Assembly: GCA_900752335.1 (NCBI GenBank)
Contig: CAADUZ010000016.1
Coordinates: 1 to 64,000, forward strand
DNA from: Clostridia bacterium
Lineage (GTDB): Bacteria > Bacillota > Clostridia > TANB77 > CAG-508
Length of the DNA: 64,000 nt
Direction of reading: 5' to 3'
The notes under the pieces were generated by a model. That model was not told where the DNA came from. It ran no database searches and was given only the letters and a program-made list of their open reading frames with translations. This document shows, piece after piece, positions 32,317 to 43,377 of the stretch; position 1 is the first letter of the stretch, and the number at the start of each line of letters is the position of its first letter. Made by a program: the position numbers and the translations under genes.

Positions 32317-34170
32317 TTATTCAACTGTTACAGATTTAGCAAGGTTACGTGGCTTATCTACGTCTAGCCCTTTAAATTTGGCTATATAGTATGACAAAAG
32401 TTGCATTGGAATAACTGATAATATAGGCGAAATTAAAGGATTTGTTTTTGGTATATTTATTACAAAATCAAAATGGCTATTTGGCAAAATTTGATTTGTA
32501 ATAACTAATGTTTTAGCGCCTCTTGTAACAACTTCTTGAATATTACTTATAGATTTTTCTACTAATTTTTCATCAGTTATTATTCCAATAACTGTTACAC
32601 CATTTTCAATAAGTGCAATAGGTCCATGCTTTAGTTCTCCTGCTGCATATGCTTCTGAATGTATATATGTTATTTCTTTCAATTTTAAAGAGCCTTCTAA
32701 TGCAACATTGTAATCTGTGCCTCTTCCTAAAAAGAACATATCTTTTTCTGTATATATTTTTTTAGCAAAATCTTTTACCACTTCTGTATTATCTAATATT
32801 TGCTCTATTTTAGAAGGCAAATCTATCATATCCGATTTTAAATCTTCAATGGCTTTTTTGTCACAACTATTTAAAATTTCTGCAAAATGCATAGCCAAAA
32901 TTGCAAGTAAAACTACTTGTGAAGTATATGCTTTTGTAGAAGCAACAGCTATTTCAGGTCCAGCATGTGTGTAAATAGAATAATCTGCTTCTCTTGTAAT
33001 AGAACTTCCAATAACATTAGAAATAGCAATAGTTTTAGCATTATTAGATTTTGCAAGCTTTAATGCTGCAATAGTATCTGCAGTTTCACCAGACTGGCTA
33101 ATGTATATGCATAAAGTATTGGCATCAATAAGTGGCTCTCTATACCTAAACTCTGAAGCAACCTCAACTGTTGTTGGAATTTTGCAAAGTTTTTCAATTA
33201 TATTTTTTCCTGTAAGTCCAGCATGCATTGCAGTACCACAAGCAATAATGTATATTTTATTAACTTTGCTTAAGTATTCCTTTGAAATCTCCATATCTTC
33301 AAAAGAACAATTTTCTCCTAAACGAAATCTTGAACCAATAGTTTCTCTAATAGCAGTTGGCTGTTCAAATATTTCCTTTAACATATAGTCTTCATAGCCA
33401 TCTTTGCCAGCAGCATTAGCATCCCATTCAATATTTTTAATAGGTTTGTTATGCTCTTGCAAGCTATTATCAAAAAATGTAACTTTATCTTTAGTAACCA
33501 CTGCAAATTCGTTGTCATCTAAAAGATAAAAATCTTTAGTATATTTTAATATAGCTGGAATATCTGAAGCTATATAATTTTCATTCTTACCTTTACCAAT
33601 AACTAATGGGCTATCTTTTCTAACAACAATTATCTCATCAGGGCATAGAGGGGAAATAACCTCTATAGCATAGCTTCCTTTTAAATCTTGAACAGCAGTT
33701 TTTCCAGCCGATAAAACTTTTTCCTTTATATCTTTTATTATAGAAACAGGTCCGTTAGAATAATGATAATGTATTAAATTTGGTATAACCTCTGTATCTG
33801 TTTGAGATATAAAACTGTATCCTTTAGAAGTTAGAAAATCCCTTAAATCTGCATAATTTTCAATAATACCATTGTGAACAACTGCAAAAGTATTGCTATT
33901 ATCCATATGTGGATGAGAATTTTCTTTAGCAGGTTTACCATGAGTTGCCCATCTAGTATGCGCAATTCCTACAGTTCCTTCTAAATCATTTATTCCTTCC
34001 AAATTATATAAATTGTTTACTCTGCCTTTATCTTTCATAACTTTTATCACGTCTTTTTCAATAGTTGCAATTCCAGCAGAATCATAACCTCTGTACTCTA
34101 ACGATAAAAGTCCATCTATTAAAATAGGTGTAGCTTTTTTGCTACCTACGTATCCTACAATACCACACAT
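32317..34170 (-). CDS. glmS: Glutamine-fructose-6-phosphate aminotransferase
   Basis: A 617-residue enzyme making glucosamine-6-phosphate from fructose-6-phosphate and glutamine, the entry to peptidoglycan amino sugars. The N-terminal nucleophile amidotransferase domain begins MCGIVGYVG, with Cys2 exposed after Met removal. Two SIS isomerase domains follow (about 290-430 and 460-600), including SQSGETADT and the C-terminal DKPRNLAKSVTVE. Expression is controlled by a glmS ribozyme in the leader. Confidence 0.97.
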   Translation of the reverse strand: MCGIVGYVGSKKATPILIDGLLSLEYRGYDSAGIATIEKDVIKVMKDKGRVNNLYNLEGINDLEGTVGIAHTRWATHGKPAKENSHPHMDNSNTFAVVHNGIIENYADLRDFLTSKGYSFISQTDTEVIPNLIHYHYSNGPVSIIKDIKEKVLSAGKTAVQDLKGSYAIEVISPLCPDEIIVVRKDSPLVIGKGKNENYIASDIPAILKYTKDFYLLDDNEFAVVTKDKVTFFDNSLQEHNKPIKNIEWDANAAGKDGYEDYMLKEIFEQPTAIRETIGSRFRLGENCSFEDMEISKEYLSKVNKIYIIACGTAMHAGLTGKNIIEKLCKIPTTVEVASEFRYREPLIDANTLCIYISQSGETADTIAALKLAKSNNAKTIAISNVIGSSITREADYSIYTHAGPEIAVASTKAYTSQVVLLAILAMHFAEILNSCDKKAIEDLKSDMIDLPSKIEQILDNTEVVKDFAKKIYTEKDMFFLGRGTDYNVALEGSLKLKEITYIHSEAYAAGELKHGPIALIENGVTVIGIITDEKLVEKSISNIQEVVTRGAKTLVITNQILPNSHFDFVINIPKTNPLISPILSVIPMQLLSYYIAKFKGLDVDKPRNLAKSVTVE

Positions 34171-34199
34171 AAAAAATACCTCCTTAATATATTAAGAAA

Positions 34200-34370
34200 G
34201 CATTACAAATAAAGATTACCCTATTAGCTTTGTATACTTGCATTACTACAAGGCTTTAACTAATATTTATGGCAGTAATCATATGCCAAGAAGCCATCCG
34301 CCGAATCTTTCGATAAGCTTCTACCTCGTCAACACAAAAATCAACAAATAATTGTGTCCAGGCGCTTAAA
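34200..34370 (-). promoter_or_regulatory. glmS ribozyme (glucosamine-6-phosphate riboswitch)
   Basis: On the minus strand the leader contains AGCGCC (34361-34366) at the cleavage site, then GTTGACGAGG, TTATCGA and TTCGGCGGATGGC in order, which form the conserved double-pseudoknot core. Self-cleavage between A34366 and G34365 is expected when glucosamine-6-phosphate binds, destabilising the mRNA and closing the feedback loop on GlmS. The 3' boundary is approximate. Confidence 0.95.
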
Positions 34371-34435
34371 ATAAACAAAAACTCCTTTCTTTTTAGTATA
34401 GAATATTTGTAAAGCTGTTCTTAAGTTATGGTAGT

Positions 34436-34464
34436 ATATTACTATAAATCTTAAAATGTGTCAA
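34436..34464 (-). promoter_or_regulatory. Sigma-A promoter of glmS
   Basis: Minus strand TTGACA (34459-34464), 17-base spacer, TAATAT (34436-34441), about 70 bases before the ribozyme cleavage site. Confidence 0.85.
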
Positions 34465-34510
34465 ATGTGATATGAGAAAATTTTTAGAAAAATAAAATTT
34501 TGAAAAAAGC

Positions 34511-34539
34511 TTGTAAATCTGCTTAAATTATGCTAAAAT
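34511..34539 (+). promoter_or_regulatory. Sigma-A promoter of rpsF-ssb-rpsR
   Basis: TTGTAA (34511-34516), 17-base spacer, TAAAAT (34534-34539). The 85-base leader contains a hairpin AAAATAGC-GTTA-GCTATTTT (34553-34572) and further dyads, a plausible S6:S18 autoregulatory structure though the known consensus was not verified. Confidence 0.7.
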
Positions 34540-34625
34540 AGTTAATGTTATGAAAATAGCGTTAGCTATTTTTCCTTACTTATGACTAGTTCATAGGTTA
34601 TATATCCATAAGGAGGTGAAGTGTA

Positions 34626-34904
34626 ATGAACAAATACGAAAGTGTTGTCATTATTAATCCTAATGTTGAAGAAAATACTCTAAAAGAGTTAATAGAAAGA
34701 TTTCAAACATTAATTAATACTGACGGAAAAGTAGAACAAGTTAATGAATTAGGAAAGAAGAAATTAGCTTATGAAATTAAGAAAAACAAAGAAGGATACT
34801 ATGTAGTATACGATTTTGAAGCTAATCCAAGTCTAATTGCAGAACTTGAAAGAAACTATAGAATTACTGACGAGATAATAAAATTCATAGTTGTAAAAAA
34901 ATAG
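34626..34904 (+). CDS. rpsF: 30S ribosomal protein bS6
   Basis: A 92-residue bS6 homologue that binds bS18 on the small-subunit platform. It starts NKYESVVIINPN, with the KKLAYEIKKNKEGYYVVYDF strand pair typical of the family. It is the first gene of the conserved rpsF-ssb-rpsR operon and is preceded by AAGGAGGTG. Confidence 0.96.
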   Translation: MNKYESVVIINPNVEENTLKELIERFQTLINTDGKVEQVNELGKKKLAYEIKKNKEGYYVVYDFEANPSLIAELERNYRITDEIIKFIVVKK

Positions 34905-34958
34905 TAAGAAATTTACTAACCCATTCGGGGGCCTTAAGAAAGGTAAAAGGTGTAAAAT

Positions 34959-35387
34959 ATGAACAAAGTAATTTTAATGGGAAGATTAACAAGAGATCCA
35001 GAAGTAAGATATACTCAAACAAGTAATACACTTGTAGCTTCTTTTAGTTTAGCAGTTAATAGAAGATTTGTTAGACAAGGAGAAGAAAGACAAGCCGATT
35101 TTATAAACGTAGTTGCTTGGGGAAAACTTGGAGAGTTTTGTAGTAAATATTACAAAAAAGGTCAACAAGTTGCAATAATAGGTAGAATACAAACTAGGAC
35201 ATGGGATGACGAACAAGGTCAAAAGCATTATGTAACAGAAGTTGTTGCAGAAGAAGCATATTTTGCAGATAGCAAAAGAGAGGGAGATGCTGGTTCTAGT
35301 AACTTTGATGCTACATTTGGTGCAATGCCAAATGCTGGTGGAAATTCAGATTTTGAGATATCTTCAGGAGACGATTTACCATTCTAA
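34959..35387 (+). CDS. ssb: Single-stranded DNA-binding protein
   Basis: A 142-residue SSB: N-terminal OB fold (about 1-108, MNKVILMGRLTRDPEVRYTQ...FINVVAWGKLGEF), a short glycine/serine linker and the acidic DDLPF tip at the C-terminus that recruits replication and repair proteins. It is placed between rpsF and rpsR as in Bacillus. Confidence 0.97.
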   Translation: MNKVILMGRLTRDPEVRYTQTSNTLVASFSLAVNRRFVRQGEERQADFINVVAWGKLGEFCSKYYKKGQQVAIIGRIQTRTWDDEQGQKHYVTEVVAEEAYFADSKREGDAGSSNFDATFGAMPNAGGNSDFEISSGDDLPF

Positions 35388-35438
35388 TATCGAAGAATAC
35401 GTGAAATTATAGAATTAAATGCAAAGGGGGTAAAGACA

Positions 35439-35723
35439 ATGGCAGACAATAAGAGAAATAAAAAGAATAACAGAAATAATAATTCTGATAGCGATTATAA
35501 TCCAAAATTCAGAAAAATGAGAAAGAAAGTATGTCCTTTATGTGCAGATAAAGATTTAGTTTTAGACTATAAAAATGCTGAACAAATAAGAAAATTTGTT
35601 AATGATAAAGGAAAAATACTTCCAAGAAGAGCAACAGGTGCTTGTGCAAAGCATCAAAGAGATATAACATTAGCAGTAAAAAGAGCAAGACAAATAGCAG
35701 TATTACCATATACAGCTGAATAA
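35439..35723 (+). CDS. rpsR: 30S ribosomal protein bS18
   Basis: A 94-residue bS18, partner of bS6. A basic Asn-rich extension precedes the domain KVCPLCADKDLVLDYKNAEQIRKFV...GKILPRRATGACAKHQRDI. The CPLC...C..H residues make this the zinc-binding (C+) version, common in Clostridia. It is the last gene of its operon, closed by a hairpin. Confidence 0.96.
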   Translation: MADNKRNKKNNRNNNSDSDYNPKFRKMRKKVCPLCADKDLVLDYKNAEQIRKFVNDKGKILPRRATGACAKHQRDITLAVKRARQIAVLPYTAE

Positions 35724-35751
35724 TAGAATAGGTTATAAATAAGTTGAAGTA

Positions 35752-35791
35752 AACCCAAATTATTAGACAAAAAAGTTTAATAATTTGGGTT
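35752..35791 (+). terminator. Hairpin ending the rpsF-ssb-rpsR operon
   Basis: AACCCAAATTATTAGAC (35752-35768) pairs with GTTTAATAATTTGGGTT (35775-35791). The stem is long, but the following T run is poor. Confidence 0.7.
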
Positions 35792-35800
35792 CATTTATAG

Positions 35801-35829
35801 TTGAAAAATAACCTAAAAAATGGTATTAT
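35801..35829 (+). promoter_or_regulatory. Sigma-A promoter of the metal ABC transporter operon
   Basis: TTGAAA (35801-35806), 17-base spacer, TATTAT (35824-35829). An ATG at 35820 falls between the two boxes and so cannot be the start of the next gene. Confidence 0.75.
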
Positions 35830-35864
35830 TGTATATGTATGAAATAATAAAAGGAAGAGTGTTA

Positions 35865-36767
35865 ATGAAAAAACATATAAAATATATTGTAGCTGTAATA
35901 GTAGTTATATTAATTATTGTGCTACTTGTTACATTAAATATAAAAAGAAATAGCCAAAAGAAACAAGAAAGTAATATTACAAAAATAGTTACTTCATTTT
36001 ATCCAATGTATATTATAGCAGAAAATTTAACAGATGGCGCAAGTAATGTAGAGCTTGAAAATATGGCAGACGTAAATGTAGGCTGTTTGCATGATTATAC
36101 ATTAATGACAGAAGATATAAAAAAGGTAGAAAATGCAGACATATTTATTTCAAACGGTCTTGGTATGGAAAGCTTTACAAACAAACTAATAGAAGCTAAT
36201 TCGAATATGAAAATAATAGATTCAAGTAAATCTATTACCAATGTAATAAAATCTGAAGAGGAAACAAACCCTCATATTTGGACAAGTATAGATAACTATA
36301 TTTTACAGGTGCAAACTATATCGAATAGCTTAAAAGAATACAATGCAGAAAATAGCGAAGTATATGAAAAAAATGCAGAAAAATATGTAGAAGAACTAAC
36401 AGAATTAAAAAATAAATATAAAGAGGAATTGGCATCTTTAGAAGGAAAAAAAGCCGTGTGCTTAAACGAAGCTTTTGAGTATATGGGAGAAGAACTAGGA
36501 CTAGAACTTCTAACTGTTCAAACAGACCATGAAGAAAGTACAATGTCAGCAGAAATGCTAAAGAATATTATTAATACAGTAAAAGAAGAAAATATAGAAA
36601 TTATAATTATCGATAAAAATGACAATGAAGCAAATGCAGAAACAATAGCAAATGAAACAGGAGCAAAAATATATAAGCTAAACTCTGGGTTAACAGGTAA
36701 TTTAGAGAAAGATGCATATATTAAACAGATGGAAGAAAATATAGAAATATTAAAAAGTGCAAAATAG
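35865..36767 (+). CDS. Metal ABC transporter substrate-binding protein (ZnuA-like)
   Basis: A 300-residue cluster A-I binding protein for Zn(II) or Mn(II). The N-terminal hydrophobic segment (about 6-24) lacks a lipobox Cys, so it is anchored as a transmembrane helix or signal anchor. Metal-site residues in order are His76 in CLHDY, His137 in NPHIW, Asn201 where ZnuA-type proteins normally have His (CLNEAF versus HDAF), and the late acidic residue in IIIDKND. The start ATG 35865 follows AAAGGAAGAG. The Asn substitution may change metal preference. It precedes the ATPase and the frameshifted permease of the same system. Confidence 0.82.
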   Translation: MKKHIKYIVAVIVVILIIVLLVTLNIKRNSQKKQESNITKIVTSFYPMYIIAENLTDGASNVELENMADVNVGCLHDYTLMTEDIKKVENADIFISNGLGMESFTNKLIEANSNMKIIDSSKSITNVIKSEEETNPHIWTSIDNYILQVQTISNSLKEYNAENSEVYEKNAEKYVEELTELKNKYKEELASLEGKKAVCLNEAFEYMGEELGLELLTVQTDHEESTMSAEMLKNIINTVKEENIEIIIIDKNDNEANAETIANETGAKIYKLNSGLTGNLEKDAYIKQMEENIEILKSAK

Positions 36768-36790
36768 TGTGTAGCACGTGGGAGGTGTGT

Positions 36791-37519
36791 ATGGAGAAAG
36801 CTTGTGGATTACACTGTACGAAAATAAACAATATTGGAGTTAAAATAGGAAAAGACGTAATATTAAAAAATATAAATATACATATTCATTGTGGAGAACT
36901 TACAGTAATTATTGGTAGAAATGGTGCTGGAAAAAGTACTTTGCTAAAAGCAATTTTAGGAGAGATAGAACACACAGGGAATATAGTATTTGTAGATAAA
37001 AAAGATAACATTACTAAAAAAATAAAGATAGGTTATGTGCCACAAAGCATCAACATAGAAAAACACATGCCAACAACAGTGTATGATTTATTTGCATCAT
37101 GTATTACGCATATACCAGTATTCTTAAGAAAAGACAAAAAAATATACAATGAAATAAAAGAACATTTAAAAATATTTGGTGCAGACGAGTTAATTGATAA
37201 AAGCATTGGAGATTTATCAGGAGGGGAACTACAAAGAGTCCTTATAGCAATAGCAACAAAACCAACGCCAAACTTACTTATACTAGACGAACCGGTATCT
37301 GGAATAGATAGAAACGGAATAAAAGAATTTTACAATATAATAAGCAAATTAAAATCAGAATATGATATGTCAATTATACTTGTATCACATGATTTAGATT
37401 TAGCAAAAAAATATGCGGACAAAGTAATTTTACTAGATAAAGAAGTAATAAAAGAGGGAGCTCCAGAAGACGTATTTAAGAGCTTGGAATTTAAAAACAG
37501 ATTTGGAGAACTAGCCTAA
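36791..37519 (+). CDS. Metal ABC transporter ATP-binding protein (ZnuC-like)
   Basis: A 242-residue ABC ATPase: Walker A IGRNGAGKSTLLK near residue 47, Q-loop VPQ, signature LSGGELQR near 148, Walker B LLILDEPVSGID and the H-loop ILVSHD. ATG 36791 is used because GGGAGGTG lies just upstream; an earlier GTG at 36767 touches the preceding gene's stop. It energises zinc/manganese uptake with ZnuA and ZnuB. Confidence 0.88.
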   Translation: MEKACGLHCTKINNIGVKIGKDVILKNINIHIHCGELTVIIGRNGAGKSTLLKAILGEIEHTGNIVFVDKKDNITKKIKIGYVPQSINIEKHMPTTVYDLFASCITHIPVFLRKDKKIYNEIKEHLKIFGADELIDKSIGDLSGGELQRVLIAIATKPTPNLLILDEPVSGIDRNGIKEFYNIISKLKSEYDMSIILVSHDLDLAKKYADKVILLDKEVIKEGAPEDVFKSLEFKNRFGELA

Positions 37520-37538
37520 AAAATATAATGGGGGAAAA

Positions 37539-38385
37539 ATGGAAGTAATAGATAGTATATTAGAAGTAATATTACCATTTGAATTTATAGATTACGAATT
37601 CATGAAAAATGCGTTACTAGCTTTAATCCTAATATCGCCTATATTTGCAATATTAGGAACAATGATAGTAAACAACAAAATGGCATTTTTTTCAGATGCA
37701 TTAGGCCATTCAGCATTAACAGGAATAGCAATACGGAAGCTTACTTGGAATTAGCAATTTAAATATCGGGATGATAATATTTGCAATAGCATTTGCACTT
37801 TTATTAAATTATGTAAAAAACAAAACAACTTATAGTGCAGACACAATAATAAGTGTGTTCTCATCAATAGCAATAGCATTAGGACTTGCAATACTTGCAC
37901 AAACAGGCAACTTCAATAGCTATTCAAGTTATTTGGTAGGGGACATATTAAGCATTACAGATACAGAAATAATATATGTATTTTTAGTAGCAGTAGTAGT
38001 ATTAATATTTTGGTACTTTACATTCAATAAATTACATTTAATAAGCATAAATACCACACTTGCCAAAAGCAAAGGTGTAAAAACGAAAAAAATTGACAAC
38101 ATATTTGTTGTACTAATAGCAATAGTAGTAATGATATCAATAAGATGGATAGGAATACTATTAATAAATTCATTACTAATATTACCAGCAGCATCAAGCA
38201 GAAACATAGCAAAAAATATGAGATGGTATCATTTGTATGCGGTAATATGCTCGCTATTTTCAGGAATTGCTGGCTTAATACTATCATATTATTTTAACAT
38301 ACCAACAGGACCAATGATAGTAATAATATCTGGAATAATCTACTTTGCTACATTAGGAATAAAAGGAAAAGTAAAAGGAAAATAG
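37539..38385 (+). pseudogene. Metal ABC transporter permease (ZnuB-like), frameshifted
   Basis: Two adjacent frames reconstruct one ~280-residue ABC-3 family permease. The first (37539-37754) has two helices and the family motif FFSDALGHSALTGIAI. The second resumes as GSLLGISNLNIGMIIFAIAF and continues through the multi-helix body to 38385. The frames join if the C at 37734 is removed from ATACGGAAGC. With the break the protein would stop after 71 residues and the transporter would lack its channel. Either a genuine inactivating insertion or a sequencing error is possible; the spot is not a homopolymer. Confidence 0.82.
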
Positions 38386-38401
38386 TTTCGGAAGATTTTA
38401 A

Positions 38402-38470
38402 CCTGTCCCCAAAGGTGACAAAAGTGGCACGTGGGTAGACAGGTACGAAAGTGACAAAAGTGACAAGGAG
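38402..38470. repeat. REP-like repeat cluster upstream of trpS
   Basis: CCTGTC (38402-38407) and GACAGG (38438-38443) are inverted around a 30-base centre. AAAGGTGACAAAAGTGGCA (38411-38429) is repeated directly, with two changes, at 38448-38466. Its GC content and the CCTGTCCCC word differ from the flanks and recall RAYT-associated REP sequences, and the second repeat runs into the trpS ribosome binding site. Confidence 0.6.
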
Positions 38471-38477
38471 GAGAGTT

Positions 38478-40783
<2,306 letters not shown>

Positions 40784-40807
40784 AATTAAAAAAATACAAA
40801 AATTTGT

Positions 40808-40836
40808 TTGACATTTTTTTGTTTGTATGATAGTAT
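40808..40836 (+). promoter_or_regulatory. Sigma-A promoter of lexA
   Basis: TTGACA (40808-40813), 17-base spacer, TAGTAT (40831-40836). No standard Bacillus-type LexA box (CGAAC-N4-GTTCG) was found around it, although LexA usually controls itself. Confidence 0.75.
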
Positions 40837-40867
40837 ATTGTAAAATTGATTTTGGAGGGATGTACGA

Positions 40868-41554
40868 ATGGCAAACAAGAAGAAGGAGAGAAACAGAGAA
40901 TTAACTACAAGGCAAAAACAAATTTTAAGATATATTACTAAACAAATTGATAAGAATGGATATGCACCTTCTGTTAGAGAAATAGGAAAAGCAGTTGGTT
41001 TAAGCTCTACTGCAACTGTTCATTCATATTTAAAGCAACTAGAAGCAATGAAATACATTAAAAAAGAGAACCAAAAAGGTAGAACATTAAGAATATTGAA
41101 AAAAGAGGATGACAGATACGATTCAGCAAGAGTAGGAAAAGAGCCAAGTGAGCCAATGAAAGCCTTCTATAACAGAAAAGAAATGGTAGACGTTCCAATA
41201 GTAGGAAAAATTACAGCAGGAGCGCCAATTCTTGCAGTAGAAAATATAACAGATACAGTTCCAGTACCAGTTGATTTTGCAGGAAATAGCCAATGCTTTA
41301 TGTTATTGGTAAGCGGTGAAAGTATGATAGAAGCTGGTATATTAGATGGCGACCTTATATTAGTTAGAAGACAAAATGTTGCAGAAAATGGACAAATTAT
41401 AGTTGCATTAATAGATGATGAAGCAACTGTAAAAACATTTTATAAAGAAAAAGACCATATTAGATTACAACCAGAAAATAGTACAATGGATCCAATAATA
41501 GTTCCAGACTGTCAAATACTTGGAAAAGTAATAGGCGTATTTAGAAAAATGTAA
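40868..41554 (+). CDS. lexA: LexA repressor
   Basis: A 228-residue SOS repressor with an N-terminal winged-helix domain (LTTRQKQILRYI...SVREIGKAVGLSSTATVHSYL, about 12-66) and a C-terminal S24 autoprotease. The self-cleavage site is Ala117-Gly118 in ITAGAP, and the catalytic pair is Ser152 in GESM and Lys189 in ATVKTF. All are intact, so RecA-stimulated self-cleavage is expected. It is about 20 residues longer than B. subtilis LexA. Confidence 0.96.
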   Translation: MANKKKERNRELTTRQKQILRYITKQIDKNGYAPSVREIGKAVGLSSTATVHSYLKQLEAMKYIKKENQKGRTLRILKKEDDRYDSARVGKEPSEPMKAFYNRKEMVDVPIVGKITAGAPILAVENITDTVPVPVDFAGNSQCFMLLVSGESMIEAGILDGDLILVRRQNVAENGQIIVALIDDEATVKTFYKEKDHIRLQPENSTMDPIIVPDCQILGKVIGVFRKM

Positions 41555-41583
41555 ATAATAAAAATAGAAAGGGATGAAATAAA

Positions 41584-42015
41584 ATGAGTTATAATGATTT
41601 TTGGTTTATAGATACCAGAGTTCAAACTAGAAACTTAAGAAGATGGCTCATTTGGTTTATATTATTATTTGCATTTGTAACAGTAGGAACCGTAGTGGCA
41701 GTAAAATCAATGTATAAGGATATACCAGGAGAAACAATAAATAATGGTAATCCAAGTATTACAATTAGCGAAGCAAAAGCAACTAATGTAAATGGATATA
41801 TAAAAGGAGAAATAAAAAACGAAGGGGAAGCGGAAACTAATAAAGGATTTCTATGTTTTCTACTATGTGATAAAAATAATGCTGTAAAAGGCGTTGAATA
41901 TATAGAAGTAAACAGTTTATCTGCAGGAGAATCAAAAACATATGAATTAAAGTTTAAACGAGATTATATAACTAATTTTTATGTAATGATGGTAGAAGAA
42001 AAAATTGAAAATTAA
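41584..42015 (+). CDS. Membrane-anchored FxLYD-like protein of unknown function
   Basis: A 143-residue protein with one transmembrane helix (about 21-41) near the N-terminus. The compact extracytoplasmic beta domain from about 56 shows an N-V-N-G-Y-I-K-G-E-I-K-N-E-G...ETYELKF pattern as in FxLYD domains. Such domains are often found in exported proteins of Gram-positives, but the function is not known. It is 29 bases downstream of lexA and closed by a terminator, so it may be a lexA-operon and thus SOS-linked gene. Confidence 0.7.
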   Translation: MSYNDFWFIDTRVQTRNLRRWLIWFILLFAFVTVGTVVAVKSMYKDIPGETINNGNPSITISEAKATNVNGYIKGEIKNEGEAETNKGFLCFLLCDKNNAVKGVEYIEVNSLSAGESKTYELKFKRDYITNFYVMMVEEKIEN

Positions 42016-42043
42016 TGAAATTTTACTAAAAAGTGTATAATAT

Positions 42044-42087
42044 AACTACCTTTTAATATAATATAAATATTGAAGGTAGTTTTTTTA
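42044..42087 (+). terminator. Rho-independent terminator
   Basis: AACTACCTT (42044-42052) pairs with AAGGTAGTT (42073-42081) and continues in T residues. Confidence 0.85.
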
Positions 42088-42197
42088 TATATTTTTTTCA
42101 AAAAGTATTTGATATTTTGTAATAAATGTAATATAATTGTAACGAATTTGTAATAAAATTGAAACATAACTGGAACATGAGAAAGGAAAGATTTATT

Positions 42198-43199
42198 ATG
42201 TTTAAGTGGGGACAAGACATAGGCATAGATTTAGGCACAGCTACTGTAATTGCATATGTAAAAGGAAAAGGAATAGTCTTAAGAGAGCCATCTGTTGTTG
42301 CAGTGGATAATAACACAGGGGAAGTTTTAGCTGTAGGAAAAGAAGCTAGAAGAATGCTTGGCAGAACACCTGGTAATATTGTGGCAACAAGACCATTAAG
42401 AGATGGTGTTATTTCAAATTATACAGTTACAGAAAAAATGCTTAAGTATTTTATAAATAAAATATGTGGTAAATTTGTATTTTCTCCACGAATAATGATT
42501 TGTATACCATCACAGGTAACAGAAGTAGAAAAAAAGGCTGTTATTGATGCTGCTTCACAAGCTGGTGCACGAAAAGTATTTTTAATAGAAGAACCAATAG
42601 CTGCGGCAATAGGAGCAGGAATAGATATATCTAAACCTTGTGGAAATATGGTAGTAGATATAGGCGGAGGCACAACAGACATTGCAGTTATATCTCTTGG
42701 TGGCTCTGTAGTTAGTGAATCTTTAAAGGTTGCAGGAGATAAATTTGATGAAGCCATTGTAAAATATATAAAGAAAAAGCATAATGTAATGATAGGAGAA
42801 AGAACAGCAGAAGATTTAAAGATAAATATAGGATGCGTATATCCAAAAATCCAAGATACAGAGATGGAGATTAGAGGTAGGGACTTAATTACAGGCTTGC
42901 CAAAAAATATAACTATTCATTCGAGCGAAATGTTAGAAGCATTAATAGAACCAGCAATGCTTATAGTAGATAGTGTACACTCTGTTTTGGAAAAAACACC
43001 ACCAGAACTTGCCGCAGATATAAGCGATAGAGGAATATATATGACAGGCGGAGGATGCTTAATAGATGGTCTAGATAAGCTATTACAAGCCAAAACTGGC
43101 ATAAATGTTATGATAGCACAAGAAGCTATATCATGTGTTGCATTAGGAACAGGAAAAGCATTAGATAATTTAGATACTCTTGATAGAGGAAAAAGATAA
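42198..43199 (+). CDS. mreB: Rod-shape determining actin homologue MreB/Mbl
   Basis: A 333-residue bacterial actin organising lateral cell-wall synthesis. It has phosphate-1 DLGTATVIAYV (about 10-20), the connect and phosphate-2 motif VVDIGGGTTDIAV near 156, and the adenosine motif MTGGGCLIDGL near 284. ATG 42198 follows GAAAGGAAAG; the earlier in-frame ATGs lack a site. No mreC or mreD follows, so it may be an mbl-type paralogue. Indicates a rod-shaped cell. Confidence 0.94.
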   Translation: MFKWGQDIGIDLGTATVIAYVKGKGIVLREPSVVAVDNNTGEVLAVGKEARRMLGRTPGNIVATRPLRDGVISNYTVTEKMLKYFINKICGKFVFSPRIMICIPSQVTEVEKKAVIDAASQAGARKVFLIEEPIAAAIGAGIDISKPCGNMVVDIGGGTTDIAVISLGGSVVSESLKVAGDKFDEAIVKYIKKKHNVMIGERTAEDLKINIGCVYPKIQDTEMEIRGRDLITGLPKNITIHSSEMLEALIEPAMLIVDSVHSVLEKTPPELAADISDRGIYMTGGGCLIDGLDKLLQAKTGINVMIAQEAISCVALGTGKALDNLDTLDRGKR

Positions 43200-43230
43200 A
43201 AAGAATAAGTAAAAAAATAGTGGTAAATTA

Positions 43231-43269
43231 AAATAAAAGCAGACATAAAAATGTTTGCTTTTATTTTTG
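43231..43269 (+). terminator. Rho-independent terminator after mreB
   Basis: AAATAAAAGCAGACAT pairs with ATGTTTGCTTTTATTT around an AAAA loop, then T residues. Confidence 0.88.
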
Positions 43270-43317
43270 TGAAGTGATAACCAATTTGGCATAAACGGTC
43301 AAAAATATACTAACTAC

Positions 43318-43350
43318 TTGCATATTTTGCTAATTAATTATATAATTAAT
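43318..43350 (+). promoter_or_regulatory. Promoter with overlapping palindrome for the TetR-acyl-CoA ligase operon
   Basis: TTGCAT (43318-43323), 17-base spacer, TATAAT (43341-43346). A perfect 18-base palindrome ATTAATTATATAATTAAT (43333-43350) covers the -10 box and is a likely operator for autoregulation by the TetR protein encoded next. Confidence 0.65.
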
Positions 43351-43377
43351 ATAGTTTTTTGTATAAAGGTGAATTGA

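Noticed and set aside
35820..35864. Earlier start (ATG 35820) for the metal-binding protein
   Set aside because: It lies between the -35 and -10 boxes of the gene's own promoter and has no ribosome binding site.
40800..40867. Bacillus-type LexA box upstream of lexA
   Set aside because: No CGAAC-N4-GTTCG-like dyad is visible; repeated TTTGT words are only AT-rich low complexity.
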